A stretch of DNA of 16,203 bases, taken from the NCBI GenBank assembly GCA_900547415.1, contig URGS01000035.1:1-16203 (forward strand), read 5' to 3'. This DNA comes from an uncultured Phascolarctobacterium sp. GTDB taxonomy: Bacteria > Bacillota > Negativicutes > Acidaminococcales > Acidaminococcaceae. The notes beneath the pieces were generated by a model that was not told the origin of the DNA, did no database searches, and saw nothing but the letters and a program-made list of their open reading frames with translations. Positions within the stretch are counted from its first letter, which is position 1. Every line of letters begins with the position of its first letter. Both the position numbers and the translations under genes were made by a program. This document shows, in pieces, positions 1 through 6,660 of this stretch.

Positions 1-460
1 GCTCTTCCGGAGACAGCTTGCGCAGACGGTCTGCTTCTGCTCTGCGTTCTTCATAGCGTTCACGCTCTTCGGGAGTCATACGCTCTAAGCGTTCTTTATG
101 CCATTTTTGACGCAGCTCTCTTCTCTCCTCAGGGGTTTTTGCTTCCCATTCCTGACGCCATTTTTCATGGAGCTCGTGTCTCTGTTCAGGAGTCATGGAG
201 TCCCAAGCTTCCTTAGTAATGCCATGATGGTGATGCTTTAAGTATTCAGGAGCCTTGGGAGGCTTAGGTGCACGGCGGGCGCCGTCACGAAGGGGGCCGC
301 CAGGAGGGCATACGTTATTGTCCTCGTTAAGAATAGCATTGACCCTGTCCTTCATGGATGGTTTTGGCGGAGCAGGAGGCTCTGCTGCAAAGGCGTTGGC
401 GCAGAAAGTGGTTAAAATGGCGCCTGCTATCATAGTTTTTTTCCATTGTAATTTCAACAT
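1..460 (-). CDS. Exported charged-repeat protein, 3' end beyond window (partial)
   Basis: An open reading frame on the minus strand starts at an ATG (458-460) and runs off the left edge, giving 153 visible codons. Upstream of the ATG, in its own direction, is AAGGAG with about 8 bases of spacing. Residues 1-25 look like a Sec signal peptide (basic start, hydrophobic core, probable cut after AFA, residues 23-25). After it come a Pro-rich linker (27-34, 62-71), a four-His run at 76-79, and from about residue 88 a very charged helical region. The motif T/S-P-E-E/Q-R recurs at residues 90, 109, 129 and 150, every 19-21 residues. The product is therefore probably periplasmic or extracellular. It recalls Spy/CpxP-like or DUF3106-like small exported helical proteins, but I cannot assign a family. 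It is divergent from a two-component system, which suggests it may be a target or an accessory sensor of that system (inference). Confidence 0.85.
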   Translation of the reverse strand, partial: MLKLQWKKTMIAGAILTTFCANAFAAEPPAPPKPSMKDRVNAILNEDNNVCPPGGPLRDGARRAPKPPKAPEYLKHHHHGITKEAWDSMTPEQRHELHEKWRQEWEAKTPEERRELRQKWHKERLERMTPEERERYEERRAEADRLRKLSPEE

Positions 461-648
461 AATCTTCACTCCTTAACTAAATCTTATTTATTTTAAATTT
501 CTCTTTTCTTTGTCTTTATTATAAAGGTAATTTATGACGAATTTATGGTTTTTTCAGAAAAAATATAAAAAATTTGCCACGTTTTCGACATAATCTTTGT
601 ATAATATAAAGTAAATAAGTGTAGTCCTATGACTATGGAGGTGCTGAT
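461..648. promoter_or_regulatory. Divergent intergenic region with candidate -10 elements
   Basis: This AT-rich region separates the leftward exported-protein gene from the rightward response regulator gene. On the plus strand a perfect TATAAT lies at 600-605. The best -35-like hexamer is TTGCCA (574-579), but the 20-base spacing is too long, so this promoter may depend on an activator, possibly the response regulator itself. On the minus strand a perfect TATAAT lies at 523-518 with no convincing -35. The response regulator has a GGAGGTG ribosome binding site ending 7 bases before its ATG. I see no clear repeated operator. Confidence 0.4.
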
Positions 649-1338
649 ATGAAAAAAATTCTCATTGCAGATGATAATAAACAGATTACTACAATCTTAT
701 CAAGCTATGCGAAAAAGGAGGGGTGGGAGCCTATTATAGCTCTTGATGGCAAGGAGGCCCTTGACCTGTTTTTTAAGCACCAGGACGAAATTAGCATGGT
801 GCTTTTAGATGTAATGATGCCTGAGGTTGATGGCTTTGAGGTATGTTGTCAGCTGCGTCTCAGCTCTATGATTCCTATTATAATGATTACGGCTAGGGGA
901 GAGGATTATGACAAAATCATGGGACTTGATATAGGTGCTGATGATTATGTAATCAAGCCTTTTTCAGCCAGTGAGGTTATGGCTAGGGTTCGTGCTGTTA
1001 TGCGCCGCATAAATGTTCAGGAGCAGCCTAAGCAGAATGTGCTGCAGTATTGCAATTTATATATTGACCTAGATAAATATGATGTACGTATAGATGAATC
1101 AGAGGTTCCTCTTACGAAAAAGGAGGTTGAGCTGCTATGGACTCTAGCCAAAAACAGCAACAAGGTCTTTAGCAGGGATAATCTTTTGGACAGTATTTGG
1201 GGCTATGATTATTTTGGTGACAGCAGAACTGTGGATTCCCATATCAAGCGTTTGCGTGCCAAGCTGGACAAATATGAGCATGATGCGTGGGAGATTAAAA
1301 CTATTTGGGGCGTTGGTTATCGCTTTGAGGTTAAGTAG
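649..1338 (+). CDS. Two-component response regulator, OmpR/PhoB family
   Basis: A DNA-binding response regulator of 229 residues, the usual length for the OmpR/PhoB family. The receiver domain (about 1-120) has the acidic pair D8/D9, the phospho-acceptor D54 in LLDVMMP, T81 in TARG and K103 in IKPF. The C-terminal half (about 130-229) is a winged-helix domain with the family signature around SRDNLLDSIWGYDYFGDSRT and VDSHIKRLRAKL and the final GVGYRF hairpin. The ATG follows a good GGAGG site. The cognate histidine kinase begins 15 bases after the stop codon, so the two are almost certainly one operon and one signalling pair. Its target genes are not shown by the sequence; the divergent exported protein and the downstream oxidoreductase are the nearest candidates. 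Confidence 0.96.
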   Translation: MKKILIADDNKQITTILSSYAKKEGWEPIIALDGKEALDLFFKHQDEISMVLLDVMMPEVDGFEVCCQLRLSSMIPIIMITARGEDYDKIMGLDIGADDYVIKPFSASEVMARVRAVMRRINVQEQPKQNVLQYCNLYIDLDKYDVRIDESEVPLTKKEVELLWTLAKNSNKVFSRDNLLDSIWGYDYFGDSRTVDSHIKRLRAKLDKYEHDAWEIKTIWGVGYRFEVK

Positions 1339-1353
1339 AGCTGGGGAGGCGTT

Positions 1354-2913
1354 ATGAAAAATAAGATTGCCATTAAGCTGACACTGTACTTTTCCTGCGT
1401 GCTGCTTTTGTTCGCGCTGATTATTGGCGGTGTTTTTTACCAGTTCTTTAAACAGCATACCATAGAGATTAAGGAAAAGGAAATGCGTGTCCGCGCTAAT
1501 AAAATTGCTGCTGAAATTGGCGACAATATGGACAATTTAGAAAGGCGCTTTGGTACGAAAATTTCTAAAAGCCGCTTTGTTACTTTATTGGATAGAGTAT
1601 CGCCTGAGATTGTCTGGGTGGTTGATAGCGACCGCAATCTGAGCATGAATATGGAAGATTTGCGCAGCGGCGAGCTGCGTCGTCATCGTCCTCATCATGA
1701 TAATATGATGCCTAGAATGTTCAAAAGCAGAGTAGATGAGGAAAAGCCTTCTGTACGACCAGCTCCTAAAAATTCTCGTGATGCCTACAGACAACTGCCC
1801 AAGCATATTAAGGATAAGGTAGAAAAGTGCTTTGAAGGCAAGGGCTTTGTTCTTGAGGAATATAATGATATGCTTGATGGTGTAATGCTGACAGTAGGTG
1901 AGCCTGTACGTAACAAGAATGGTCAGATTAAGGCTGTGCTTTTGCTCCATTCTCCTGTAGAAGGTTTGCAGGCCGCAGTTTGGAATGGCCTGCGGATTCT
2001 GCTCATAAGCCTTGTGGTGGCATTGGCCTTAGGGGTGCTTATCAGTGTGCTTTTGAGCTGGAAATTTACCGAGCCCTTAAATAAGATGAAAAATATTGCT
2101 GAGCGTTTGGCAGAGCGCGATTATAAGGCACGTAGTAATATTAAGCAAAATGACGAAATTGGCGAGCTTGCAAAAACCGTGGACCTTTTGGCTGAGCGTC
2201 TGCAGCTTGCTGATGAAGAAAGCCAGAAGCTGGAAAAGCTGCGCCGAGAGTTTATTGCTAATATTTCTCATGAGCTGCGTACTCCTGTAACTGTAATTCG
2301 CGGAAGTTTGGAGGCTATTCGTGATGGTGTGGTTACGGAGAAGGAGGATGTGGAGGAGTTTCACGAGCAGATGTACAATGAGAGTATTTTCCTGCAGCGT
2401 CTTATAAATGATCTTTTGGATTTGTCCAGATTACAGAATACGGATTTCCCCATTGAAAAGGATAAGCTTAATTTATGTGATGTGATTCAGGATGCTGTGC
2501 GTGGCAGCCGCAGAATGTCTATAGAAAAACATCTGGAAATAAAGGCGGACCTGGACAAGGAGCTGTACCTGATAGATGGTGATTATGGTCGTCTGCGTCA
2601 GATGCTGATGATTTTTCTTCATAACAGTATTAAGTTTTCTCCTGAGGGAAGCTCCATCGAGGTACAGCTTCGAGGAAATAAGCTTTATGTAATCGATCAC
2701 GGCTGCGGGATGCCTGCTGATGATGTTGAGCACGCCTTTGAACGTTTCTACAAGGCTCGCAACGAGCATAATAAAAGCGGCAGCGGCCTTGGTCTGGCTA
2801 TTTCCAAGCAAATTGCCTTGCGCCATGATATGCAGGTAAGCTTGACCAGCACTGTGGGAGAGGGTACAATCATCACAGTAAGCTTACCGGAGGCAGTTGA
2901 TGCCAACGCGTAA
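1354..2913 (+). CDS. Membrane sensor histidine kinase
   Basis: A 519-residue sensor kinase, partner of the response regulator just upstream; GGGGAGG precedes the ATG. Order of parts: membrane segment about 10-32, extracytoplasmic domain about 33-211, second membrane segment about 212-235, HAMP linker about 236-288, HisKA with SHELRTP (phospho-acceptor H306), and HATPase_c with N box HNSIKFS (N424), G1 box DHGCGMP (448-454), F box AFERFYK and G2 box GSGLGLAIS (476-484). All catalytic motifs are intact. The sensor domain ends in a beta-rich stretch (164-205) resembling a PAS/Cache-type fold. It also holds an unusual cluster, HRPHHDNMMPRM (111-122), rich in His and Met, that could bind a metal (inference). 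The signal sensed is unknown. Confidence 0.95.
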   Translation: MKNKIAIKLTLYFSCVLLLFALIIGGVFYQFFKQHTIEIKEKEMRVRANKIAAEIGDNMDNLERRFGTKISKSRFVTLLDRVSPEIVWVVDSDRNLSMNMEDLRSGELRRHRPHHDNMMPRMFKSRVDEEKPSVRPAPKNSRDAYRQLPKHIKDKVEKCFEGKGFVLEEYNDMLDGVMLTVGEPVRNKNGQIKAVLLLHSPVEGLQAAVWNGLRILLISLVVALALGVLISVLLSWKFTEPLNKMKNIAERLAERDYKARSNIKQNDEIGELAKTVDLLAERLQLADEESQKLEKLRREFIANISHELRTPVTVIRGSLEAIRDGVVTEKEDVEEFHEQMYNESIFLQRLINDLLDLSRLQNTDFPIEKDKLNLCDVIQDAVRGSRRMSIEKHLEIKADLDKELYLIDGDYGRLRQMLMIFLHNSIKFSPEGSSIEVQLRGNKLYVIDHGCGMPADDVEHAFERFYKARNEHNKSGSGLGLAISKQIALRHDMQVSLTSTVGEGTIITVSLPEAVDANA

Positions 2914-2952
2914 TAACTGAGTTGAAAATTAGAACATCGGAGTTGAATTAAT

Positions 2953-3732
2953 ATGAACAAGTTGAGCTATGGCTTAAAGGGGTCTGCTGCCGTTATTAGC
3001 GGCGGTACAAGTGGTATTGGTCTGGCGGCAGCGGAGCTTATGCTTTTAGATGGTGCTAGGGTTTTTATTTTAGGGCGCAGCGCTGAGCGTGGGGCAGATG
3101 CTGTTCAGCTCTTGGAAAGCAGGACAGGCCAAAGGGCAGTATATATTGCTTGCGATGTAAGCTGCATTGAATCTTGTCAAAGAGCTGCGACGCAGATTAA
3201 GGAGCAGCTAGCAGGAGACTCTTTGGATATTTTAGTTAATAGTGCTGGCGTTTATATGGAACAGCGTTTGGAACGAGTGACTGAGTCTGATTATGCTGAT
3301 ATTATGGACGTTAATGTTAAGGGAACGTTTTTCTTGACAAAGGCTATGTATGAGCTTATGCGTGATAGCAATAACTTTCCCGCCATAATCAATATTGCTT
3401 CCGATGCAGGTATAAGTGGAAATTACGGCTGCCCTGTCTACTGCGCCTCCAAGGGAGCTATCGTTTCTCTTACTAAAGCTTTGGCCTTGGATATGGCACC
3501 ATCTGTGCGTGTTAACTGCGTTTGCCCTGCTGATATTGATACTCCGCTTTTGCAAAAGCAGCTTACGCCTGACTGTGGCTATAGTATAGAGGATATGGCG
3601 GAGGCTTATCCTTTAAGACGAATAGGCAGAGCCGAAGAAATTGCTCATGTGATTTGCAGTCTGGCTTCTCCTGCAAACAGCTTTATGACGGGCAGTATTG
3701 TGGCTGTTGATGGAGGATTGACTGCAAAGTAA
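2953..3732 (+). CDS. Short-chain dehydrogenase/reductase (SDR), FabG-like
   Basis: A classical SDR oxidoreductase of 259 residues. It has the NAD(P)-binding glycine motif SGGTSGIG (16-23), the NSAG motif (96-99), catalytic S150, Y163 and K167 in the YCASK signature, and the C-terminal VDGG. Classical SDRs use NAD(H) or NADP(H) to interconvert a hydroxyl and a carbonyl group. The sequence resembles 3-oxoacyl-ACP reductases and sugar or polyol dehydrogenases, and I cannot fix the substrate. The gene begins 39 bases after the histidine kinase stop, with CGGAG ten bases before the ATG, and no terminator lies between. It is thus probably the third gene of the two-component operon. A strong terminator follows at 3867-3892. 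Confidence 0.9.
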   Translation: MNKLSYGLKGSAAVISGGTSGIGLAAAELMLLDGARVFILGRSAERGADAVQLLESRTGQRAVYIACDVSCIESCQRAATQIKEQLAGDSLDILVNSAGVYMEQRLERVTESDYADIMDVNVKGTFFLTKAMYELMRDSNNFPAIINIASDAGISGNYGCPVYCASKGAIVSLTKALALDMAPSVRVNCVCPADIDTPLLQKQLTPDCGYSIEDMAEAYPLRRIGRAEEIAHVICSLASPANSFMTGSIVAVDGGLTAK

Positions 3733-3788
3733 GAGCTAGTTGACGGTATAAAAATTATTAAGGGTGGACAGGAGAAACTTATAAGGCA

Positions 3789-3840
3789 AATAGCTTTTTT
3801 ATGTAGCTATAACTATTGTAGATATACATAAAAAGCAATT
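3789..3840. repeat. Imperfect AT-rich inverted repeat
   Basis: The arm GCTTTTTTATGTA (3793-3805) pairs with TACATAAAAAGC (3825-3836) with one bulged T, and the pairing extends outward by three more pairs after a single mismatch (3789-3791 with 3838-3840). It lies between the SDR stop and the terminator at 3867. It has no GC-rich stem or T tract of a standard terminator. Its role is unknown; it may be a 3' processing or stabilising hairpin. Confidence 0.5.
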
Positions 3841-3866
3841 AACTGAATAATGGATGCGATTTTTGT

Positions 3867-3892
3867 AAAGCTCTGGGAAACCAGAGCTTTTT
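3867..3892 (+). terminator. Rho-independent terminator after the TCS/SDR genes
   Basis: A perfect 10-base-pair stem AAAGCTCTGG / CCAGAGCTTT with a GAAA tetraloop is followed by further T residues. It ends the rightward unit of response regulator, kinase and oxidoreductase. Because the arms begin with AAA and end in TTT it could also work in the opposite direction, but no leftward gene ends here. Confidence 0.88.
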
Positions 3893-3895
3893 CTG

Positions 3896-3924
3896 TTGGA
3901 TAAAATGTGCAAGAGTGTTATAAT
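3896..3924 (+). promoter_or_regulatory. Promoter of murI (extended -10)
   Basis: TTGGAT at 3896-3901, a 17-base spacer and a perfect TATAAT at 3919-3924 preceded by TG at 3916-3917 form an extended -10 promoter. It begins four bases after the terminator hairpin. Transcription would start near 3931, giving a leader of about 22 bases before the GTG at 3953. This argues against any upstream start codon for murI. Confidence 0.75.
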
Positions 3925-3952
3925 TGGAATATACACATTGGAGGATAAGAGC

Positions 3953-4786
3953 GTGGATAAAAATACAGAAAATACAAAAAATGAGCTAGCATTACAACAT
4001 GCTCCTATAGGTGTTATAGATTCAGGCGTTGGTGGCTTGTCTGTATTGAAGTGCCTTCAGAGGAGATTGCCAAAAGAGAGCTTTATATATGTTGGTGATA
4101 CAGCGAGAACTCCATATGGAAGTCGTAGTGAAACAGAAATCCGAAGCTTTGTGGAGGAAATGCTGGCATGGTTGGAAAAGCAGGGCGTAAAAATGGTAGT
4201 TGTGGCCTGCAATACTCTGACCATGTTGGGAATCGATTCCCTAAAGGGAAATCACCCCTTTATTTTAGTTGGCATGTCAAAAGGGGAAAGGCTGTTGCTT
4301 GGAGCCAGCAAGAATAAGAAAATTGGTGTATTGGCGACACAGTTTACCATAAGTACCGAGGCTCATAAAAAAGCCATCTTGGCGGCTGACGCTGATGCTG
4401 AGGTTTACGGAGTTGCTTGTCCTAAATTTGTTCCTCTTATTGAGGGCGAGTGCTTTGATAATCCTGAACTGGCTCAGGCTGTTGCTGAATATACCTGTGT
4501 TCTAAAAAAGCATAATGTGGATGCATTGATTTTGGGTTGTACTCATTATCCATTTATCAAGGATATGGTTGAAGCTGCGATGGATAATAAGGCAGCAGTA
4601 ATCGACCCGGCTGAGGAAACTGCGGAGCTGACAGCAAAGACTTTGCATAAATATAATTTGGACAAGGGTGAAGGAACGGGCTCTGTCAGGATATGCTGTA
4701 CAGCTGATTTGGAGCGTGTTGCCAGACTTAGCGCAAGGATGCTTCCCGAGATGGAATGTTCCTTCCAAAAAATCACTCTTAAGTAA
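3953..4786 (+). CDS. murI: Glutamate racemase family protein (MurI)
   Basis: Converts L-glutamate to D-glutamate for peptidoglycan precursors, without cofactor, using two cysteines. From the GTG start the protein has 277 residues, close to the family length of about 265. It shows IGVIDSGVGGLSVL with the general base D23 and S24, GDTARTPYG (48-56), catalytic C86 in VACNT and catalytic C196 in LGCTHYPF. The GTG is chosen because GGAGG (3940-3944) lies 8 bases upstream and the promoter -10 is at 3919-3924; a longer frame from the TTG at 3896 would begin inside the promoter. The stretch after C86 (CNTLTM, then KGNHPF and VGMSKG) differs from textbook MurI (CNTAS or CNTAT), so this may be a divergent subfamily or a second Asp/Glu racemase paralogue. 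Confidence 0.85.
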   Translation: MDKNTENTKNELALQHAPIGVIDSGVGGLSVLKCLQRRLPKESFIYVGDTARTPYGSRSETEIRSFVEEMLAWLEKQGVKMVVVACNTLTMLGIDSLKGNHPFILVGMSKGERLLLGASKNKKIGVLATQFTISTEAHKKAILAADADAEVYGVACPKFVPLIEGECFDNPELAQAVAEYTCVLKKHNVDALILGCTHYPFIKDMVEAAMDNKAAVIDPAEETAELTAKTLHKYNLDKGEGTGSVRICCTADLERVARLSARMLPEMECSFQKITLK

Positions 4787-4799
4787 TGAATTATAGTGA

Positions 4800-4841
4800 C
4801 CTGCAAAATTTGTTTAATATTTATATTTAGGCAGGATTTTT
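4800..4841 (+). terminator. Possible weak terminator after murI
   Basis: CCTGC (4800-4804) pairs with GCAGG (4831-4835), with extra AAAT/ATTT pairing inside, and is followed at once by ATTTTT. The stem is short and the loop long, so this is a tentative call; it lies 14 bases after the murI stop, where a terminator would be expected. Confidence 0.4.
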
Positions 4842-5089
4842 AGAAGAAATGTCTAATCTTATCCAATATTGGGGAAAGAAGTTTTTACTTGAATTGTTTT
4901 AAACAATGACTGTATTTGTAGGCTGGTATAGCCATTAAACGGTTTTGATTGATAATAGCTTTTATACTAAAAATACCGATTCACACCTAAAGTGGATTCG
5001 GTATTTATCTTTAGGCAAGTCTATGCAGAGTCTGGTTAGGGACTGCATGATGCAAATAAAATATTTTAATATAAAGAAAGGTGGTAACC
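4842..5089 (+). promoter_or_regulatory. Leader region of the antiporter operon
   Basis: There is no convincing gene here. The region contains the perfect palindrome CCAATATTGG (4863-4872) and the palindrome ATTGTTT-T-AAACAAT (4893-4907). The second sits between a -35-like TTGAAT (4889-4894) and a poor -10-like TGTATT (4911-4916), the arrangement of a repressor-controlled promoter. Another -10-like TATACT is at 4963-4968. Next come overlapping hairpins: AAATACCGA/TCGGTATTT (4971-4979 with 4998-5006), the competing CCTAAAG/CTTTAGG (4986-4992 with 5009-5015), and TGCA..GTC/GACTGCA (5024-5032 with 5041-5047). I do not recognise a known riboswitch class. The true promoter is not certain. Confidence 0.4.
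4971..5012 (+). terminator. Hairpin with T-rich tail: attenuator or terminator
   Basis: AAATACCGA pairs with TCGGTATTT (9 base pairs), with further pairing possible in the loop (TCAC with GTGG). It is followed by ATCTTT, a weak T tract in the forward direction. In the reverse direction the stem would be followed by a better T run. It lies about 185 bases after murI and 78 bases before mrpE, so it could end murI read-through or attenuate the antiporter operon. Confidence 0.45.
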
Positions 5090-5665
5090 GTGGCAAAACA
5101 GGGAATTTTAAATGATGAAAAGATTGTCGGTTCACCTATCGTCCATCTTACAGGTATGATTATTGTACTCTTTGCTTTTTGGATGGTTATGTCTGGTAGA
5201 ACTGAGACAAAGTTTATCGTCTATGGTGTTCTTACGGCAGCTGTCGTCAGTTGGATAACATATCCGCTGCTTTTGGTGCCTAACAAGGATAACAGCAAGA
5301 GGTACTTTGTCTTTGGGGTGTCCGTGCCGAAGTTTATAGGCTATTTTTTCTGGCTTATGTGGCAGTTGGTTTTAGCCAATGTGGACGTGCTTTTAGCTAC
5401 GACTTCTCAGGAAATGGCTATTGACCCTAAAATTGTACGCTTCTACTTTAGAGCGGATAATCCTATGGCAACAGTTGTTCTGGCTAATTCCATTACTCTT
5501 ACACCTGGCACAGTAACTGTGAACGTTACTGACGACGGACTGTATGAGATTCATGCCCTGACGCCTGGTGCGGCCAGCGGTGTGCTGGATGGCTCTATGC
5601 AGAAAAAAGTTGCTGAGCTCTATGGAGAAAAATTTGATTTTGCAGTAGTGGAAGAGGAGGCTTAA
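5090..5665 (+). CDS. mrpE: Na+/H+ antiporter subunit MrpE (MnhE/MbhA-like)
   Basis: First gene of the antiporter operon. The 191-residue membrane protein belongs to the MnhE family: hydrophobic N-terminal segments, then the typical soluble C-terminal part with FRADNPMATVVLANSITLTPG and TVNV, the family's best-conserved stretch. MrpE is an accessory subunit needed for assembly and activity of the multisubunit cation/proton antiporter in the cytoplasmic membrane. I place the start at the GTG at 5090 because AAAGGTGG (5077-5084) precedes it by 5 bases; an in-frame GTG at 5081 lies inside that ribosome binding site. mrpF follows two bases after the stop codon. Confidence 0.92.
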   Translation: MAKQGILNDEKIVGSPIVHLTGMIIVLFAFWMVMSGRTETKFIVYGVLTAAVVSWITYPLLLVPNKDNSKRYFVFGVSVPKFIGYFFWLMWQLVLANVDVLLATTSQEMAIDPKIVRFYFRADNPMATVVLANSITLTPGTVTVNVTDDGLYEIHALTPGAASGVLDGSMQKKVAELYGEKFDFAVVEEEA

Positions 5666-5667
5666 TT

Positions 5668-5931
5668 ATGAATATTATTTTTATGATTCTTATGGTATCC
5701 ATAATATTTGTAATTGGCGCTATGCTTCAACGTCTTTTCAACGGCCCTACCATTTACGATCGTATGAATGGCTTAGGTGTTGTTGGTGCAGACACCATAT
5801 TACTGTTGGTACTTTTCGGCTACATTGATGAACGTCCTGATATGTATGTAGATATTGCTATCTGCTATGCTATGTTGGGCTTTGTAGGTTCTGTTATTGT
5901 GGCAAAATATTTGGGAGGTAAGAAGATATGA
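5668..5931 (+). CDS. mrpF: Na+/H+ antiporter subunit MrpF (MbhB-like)
   Basis: An 87-residue protein with three membrane segments, the normal size and layout for MrpF/MnhF. The family stretch GPTIYDRMNGLG followed by GADTILLLVL is present (about residues 26-50), as is the final segment around YAMLGFVGSVIVAKYL. In structures of Mrp and Mbh complexes this small subunit packs at the MrpE-G end of the antiporter module. A GAGG site precedes the ATG, and the stop codon overlaps the start of mrpG (ATGA-type junction), which indicates translational coupling. Confidence 0.93.
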   Translation: MNIIFMILMVSIIFVIGAMLQRLFNGPTIYDRMNGLGVVGADTILLLVLFGYIDERPDMYVDIAICYAMLGFVGSVIVAKYLGGKKI

Positions 5932-6416
5932 TTTGCGGTATCTCCTATGATTGTATCAGAGAGGTTATTGCGGCCTGCTTTATGATAGGCGGCTTAATCT
6001 TCTTTGTAGGCTCCGCCATCGGTATGCTGCGCCTTCCTGATTTTTACACTAGGATTCACGCCTCTGGCAACAGTGAAACCCTAGGCTGTATGTTTTCATT
6101 TATTGGCCTTATTATTTATGAAGGTGCAACGCTTACTTCCGTCAAAATGGCCTTCGTATTCCTGCTGGTATTTTTGGGCAATCCTATTGGCTCCCATATC
6201 TTAAGCAAAGCGGCCTACAAATCAGGCCATCCTGTTTGGACTCTTAAGACCAAGGGTGCTAAGGAGCTTATTGAACCTGAAAAGAATACCAATGCAAATG
6301 AGCCTGTAGGTAATTTGCACAAGGGTCATATAGCGGGTCCTTCTCCTATTGAGCATATCAGTAAGGGAAATAGCACATTTAAGCGCAGAAGAAAATTCAG
6401 AAAGGAGAAGAAATAA
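5928..6416 (+). CDS. mrpG: Na+/H+ antiporter subunit MrpG with long basic C-terminal tail
   Basis: The N-terminal 100 residues are a normal MrpG/MnhG (MbhC) protein with three membrane segments and the family motif MLRLPDFYTRIHASGNSETLG (about 33-53), followed by FLGNPIGSHILSKAAY. MrpG is one of the small subunits of the antiporter membrane arm. The protein is 162 residues long, while most MrpG proteins are about 110-130. The additional stretch from about residue 107 is hydrophilic and ends in a strongly basic KRRRKFRKEKK, presumably cytoplasmic. Start overlaps the mrpF stop by 4 bases; GGGAGG lies just upstream. Confidence 0.92.
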   Translation: MICGISYDCIREVIAACFMIGGLIFFVGSAIGMLRLPDFYTRIHASGNSETLGCMFSFIGLIIYEGATLTSVKMAFVFLLVFLGNPIGSHILSKAAYKSGHPVWTLKTKGAKELIEPEKNTNANEPVGNLHKGHIAGPSPIEHISKGNSTFKRRRKFRKEKK

Positions 6417-6417
6417 G

Positions 6418-6660
6418 ATGCAGATATACATTATTGAAGCTATTTTGCTGATTTTTCTAATCCTGATTACCTGTGCAGTTATTTTCTGCAAGGATATTTT
6501 GAGTGCTGCCATTATTTACAGCGGCTTTAGCTTTACCGCAGTGTTGCTGTACCTAATGATGGGCGCTCCTGATGTAGCCTTTACAGAGGCTGTAATCGGA
6601 ACAATTTCAACTATTTTCTTCGTAGCTTCTCTGAAGAAAATTGATAGGTGGTGTAAATAA
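6418..6660 (+). CDS. MbhD-like subunit (part of split MrpA C-terminus)
   Basis: An 80-residue membrane protein with about three hydrophobic segments and the motif GAPDVAFTEA (49-58). This motif is characteristic of the C-terminal part of MrpA, which in archaeal membrane-bound hydrogenase is a separate subunit, MbhD (DUF4040). In those complexes it contributes charged residues to the ion path. The ATG at 6418 is preceded by AAAGGAG and lies just after the mrpG stop; a longer in-frame start at 6349 would lie inside mrpG and has no such site. The stop codon overlaps the next ATG by one base. Confidence 0.88.
   Translation: MQIYIIEAILLIFLILITCAVIFCKDILSAAIIYSGFSFTAVLLYLMMGAPDVAFTEAVIGTISTIFFVASLKKIDRWCK

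Noticed and set aside
255..476. Plus-strand open frame of 73 codons
   Set aside because: It runs antisense to the exported repeat protein gene, which has a signal peptide, a ribosome binding site and repeats; the plus frame has none of these.
3896..3952. Upstream TTG start for murI giving 19 more residues
   Set aside because: The region is the promoter itself, no ribosome binding site precedes the TTG, and the GTG at 3953 has GGAGG at proper spacing.
4849..4902. 17-codon open frame in the antiporter leader, possible leader peptide
   Set aside because: Only a weak AGAAG two bases from the ATG, and its end runs into the candidate promoter; no run of regulatory codons is seen.
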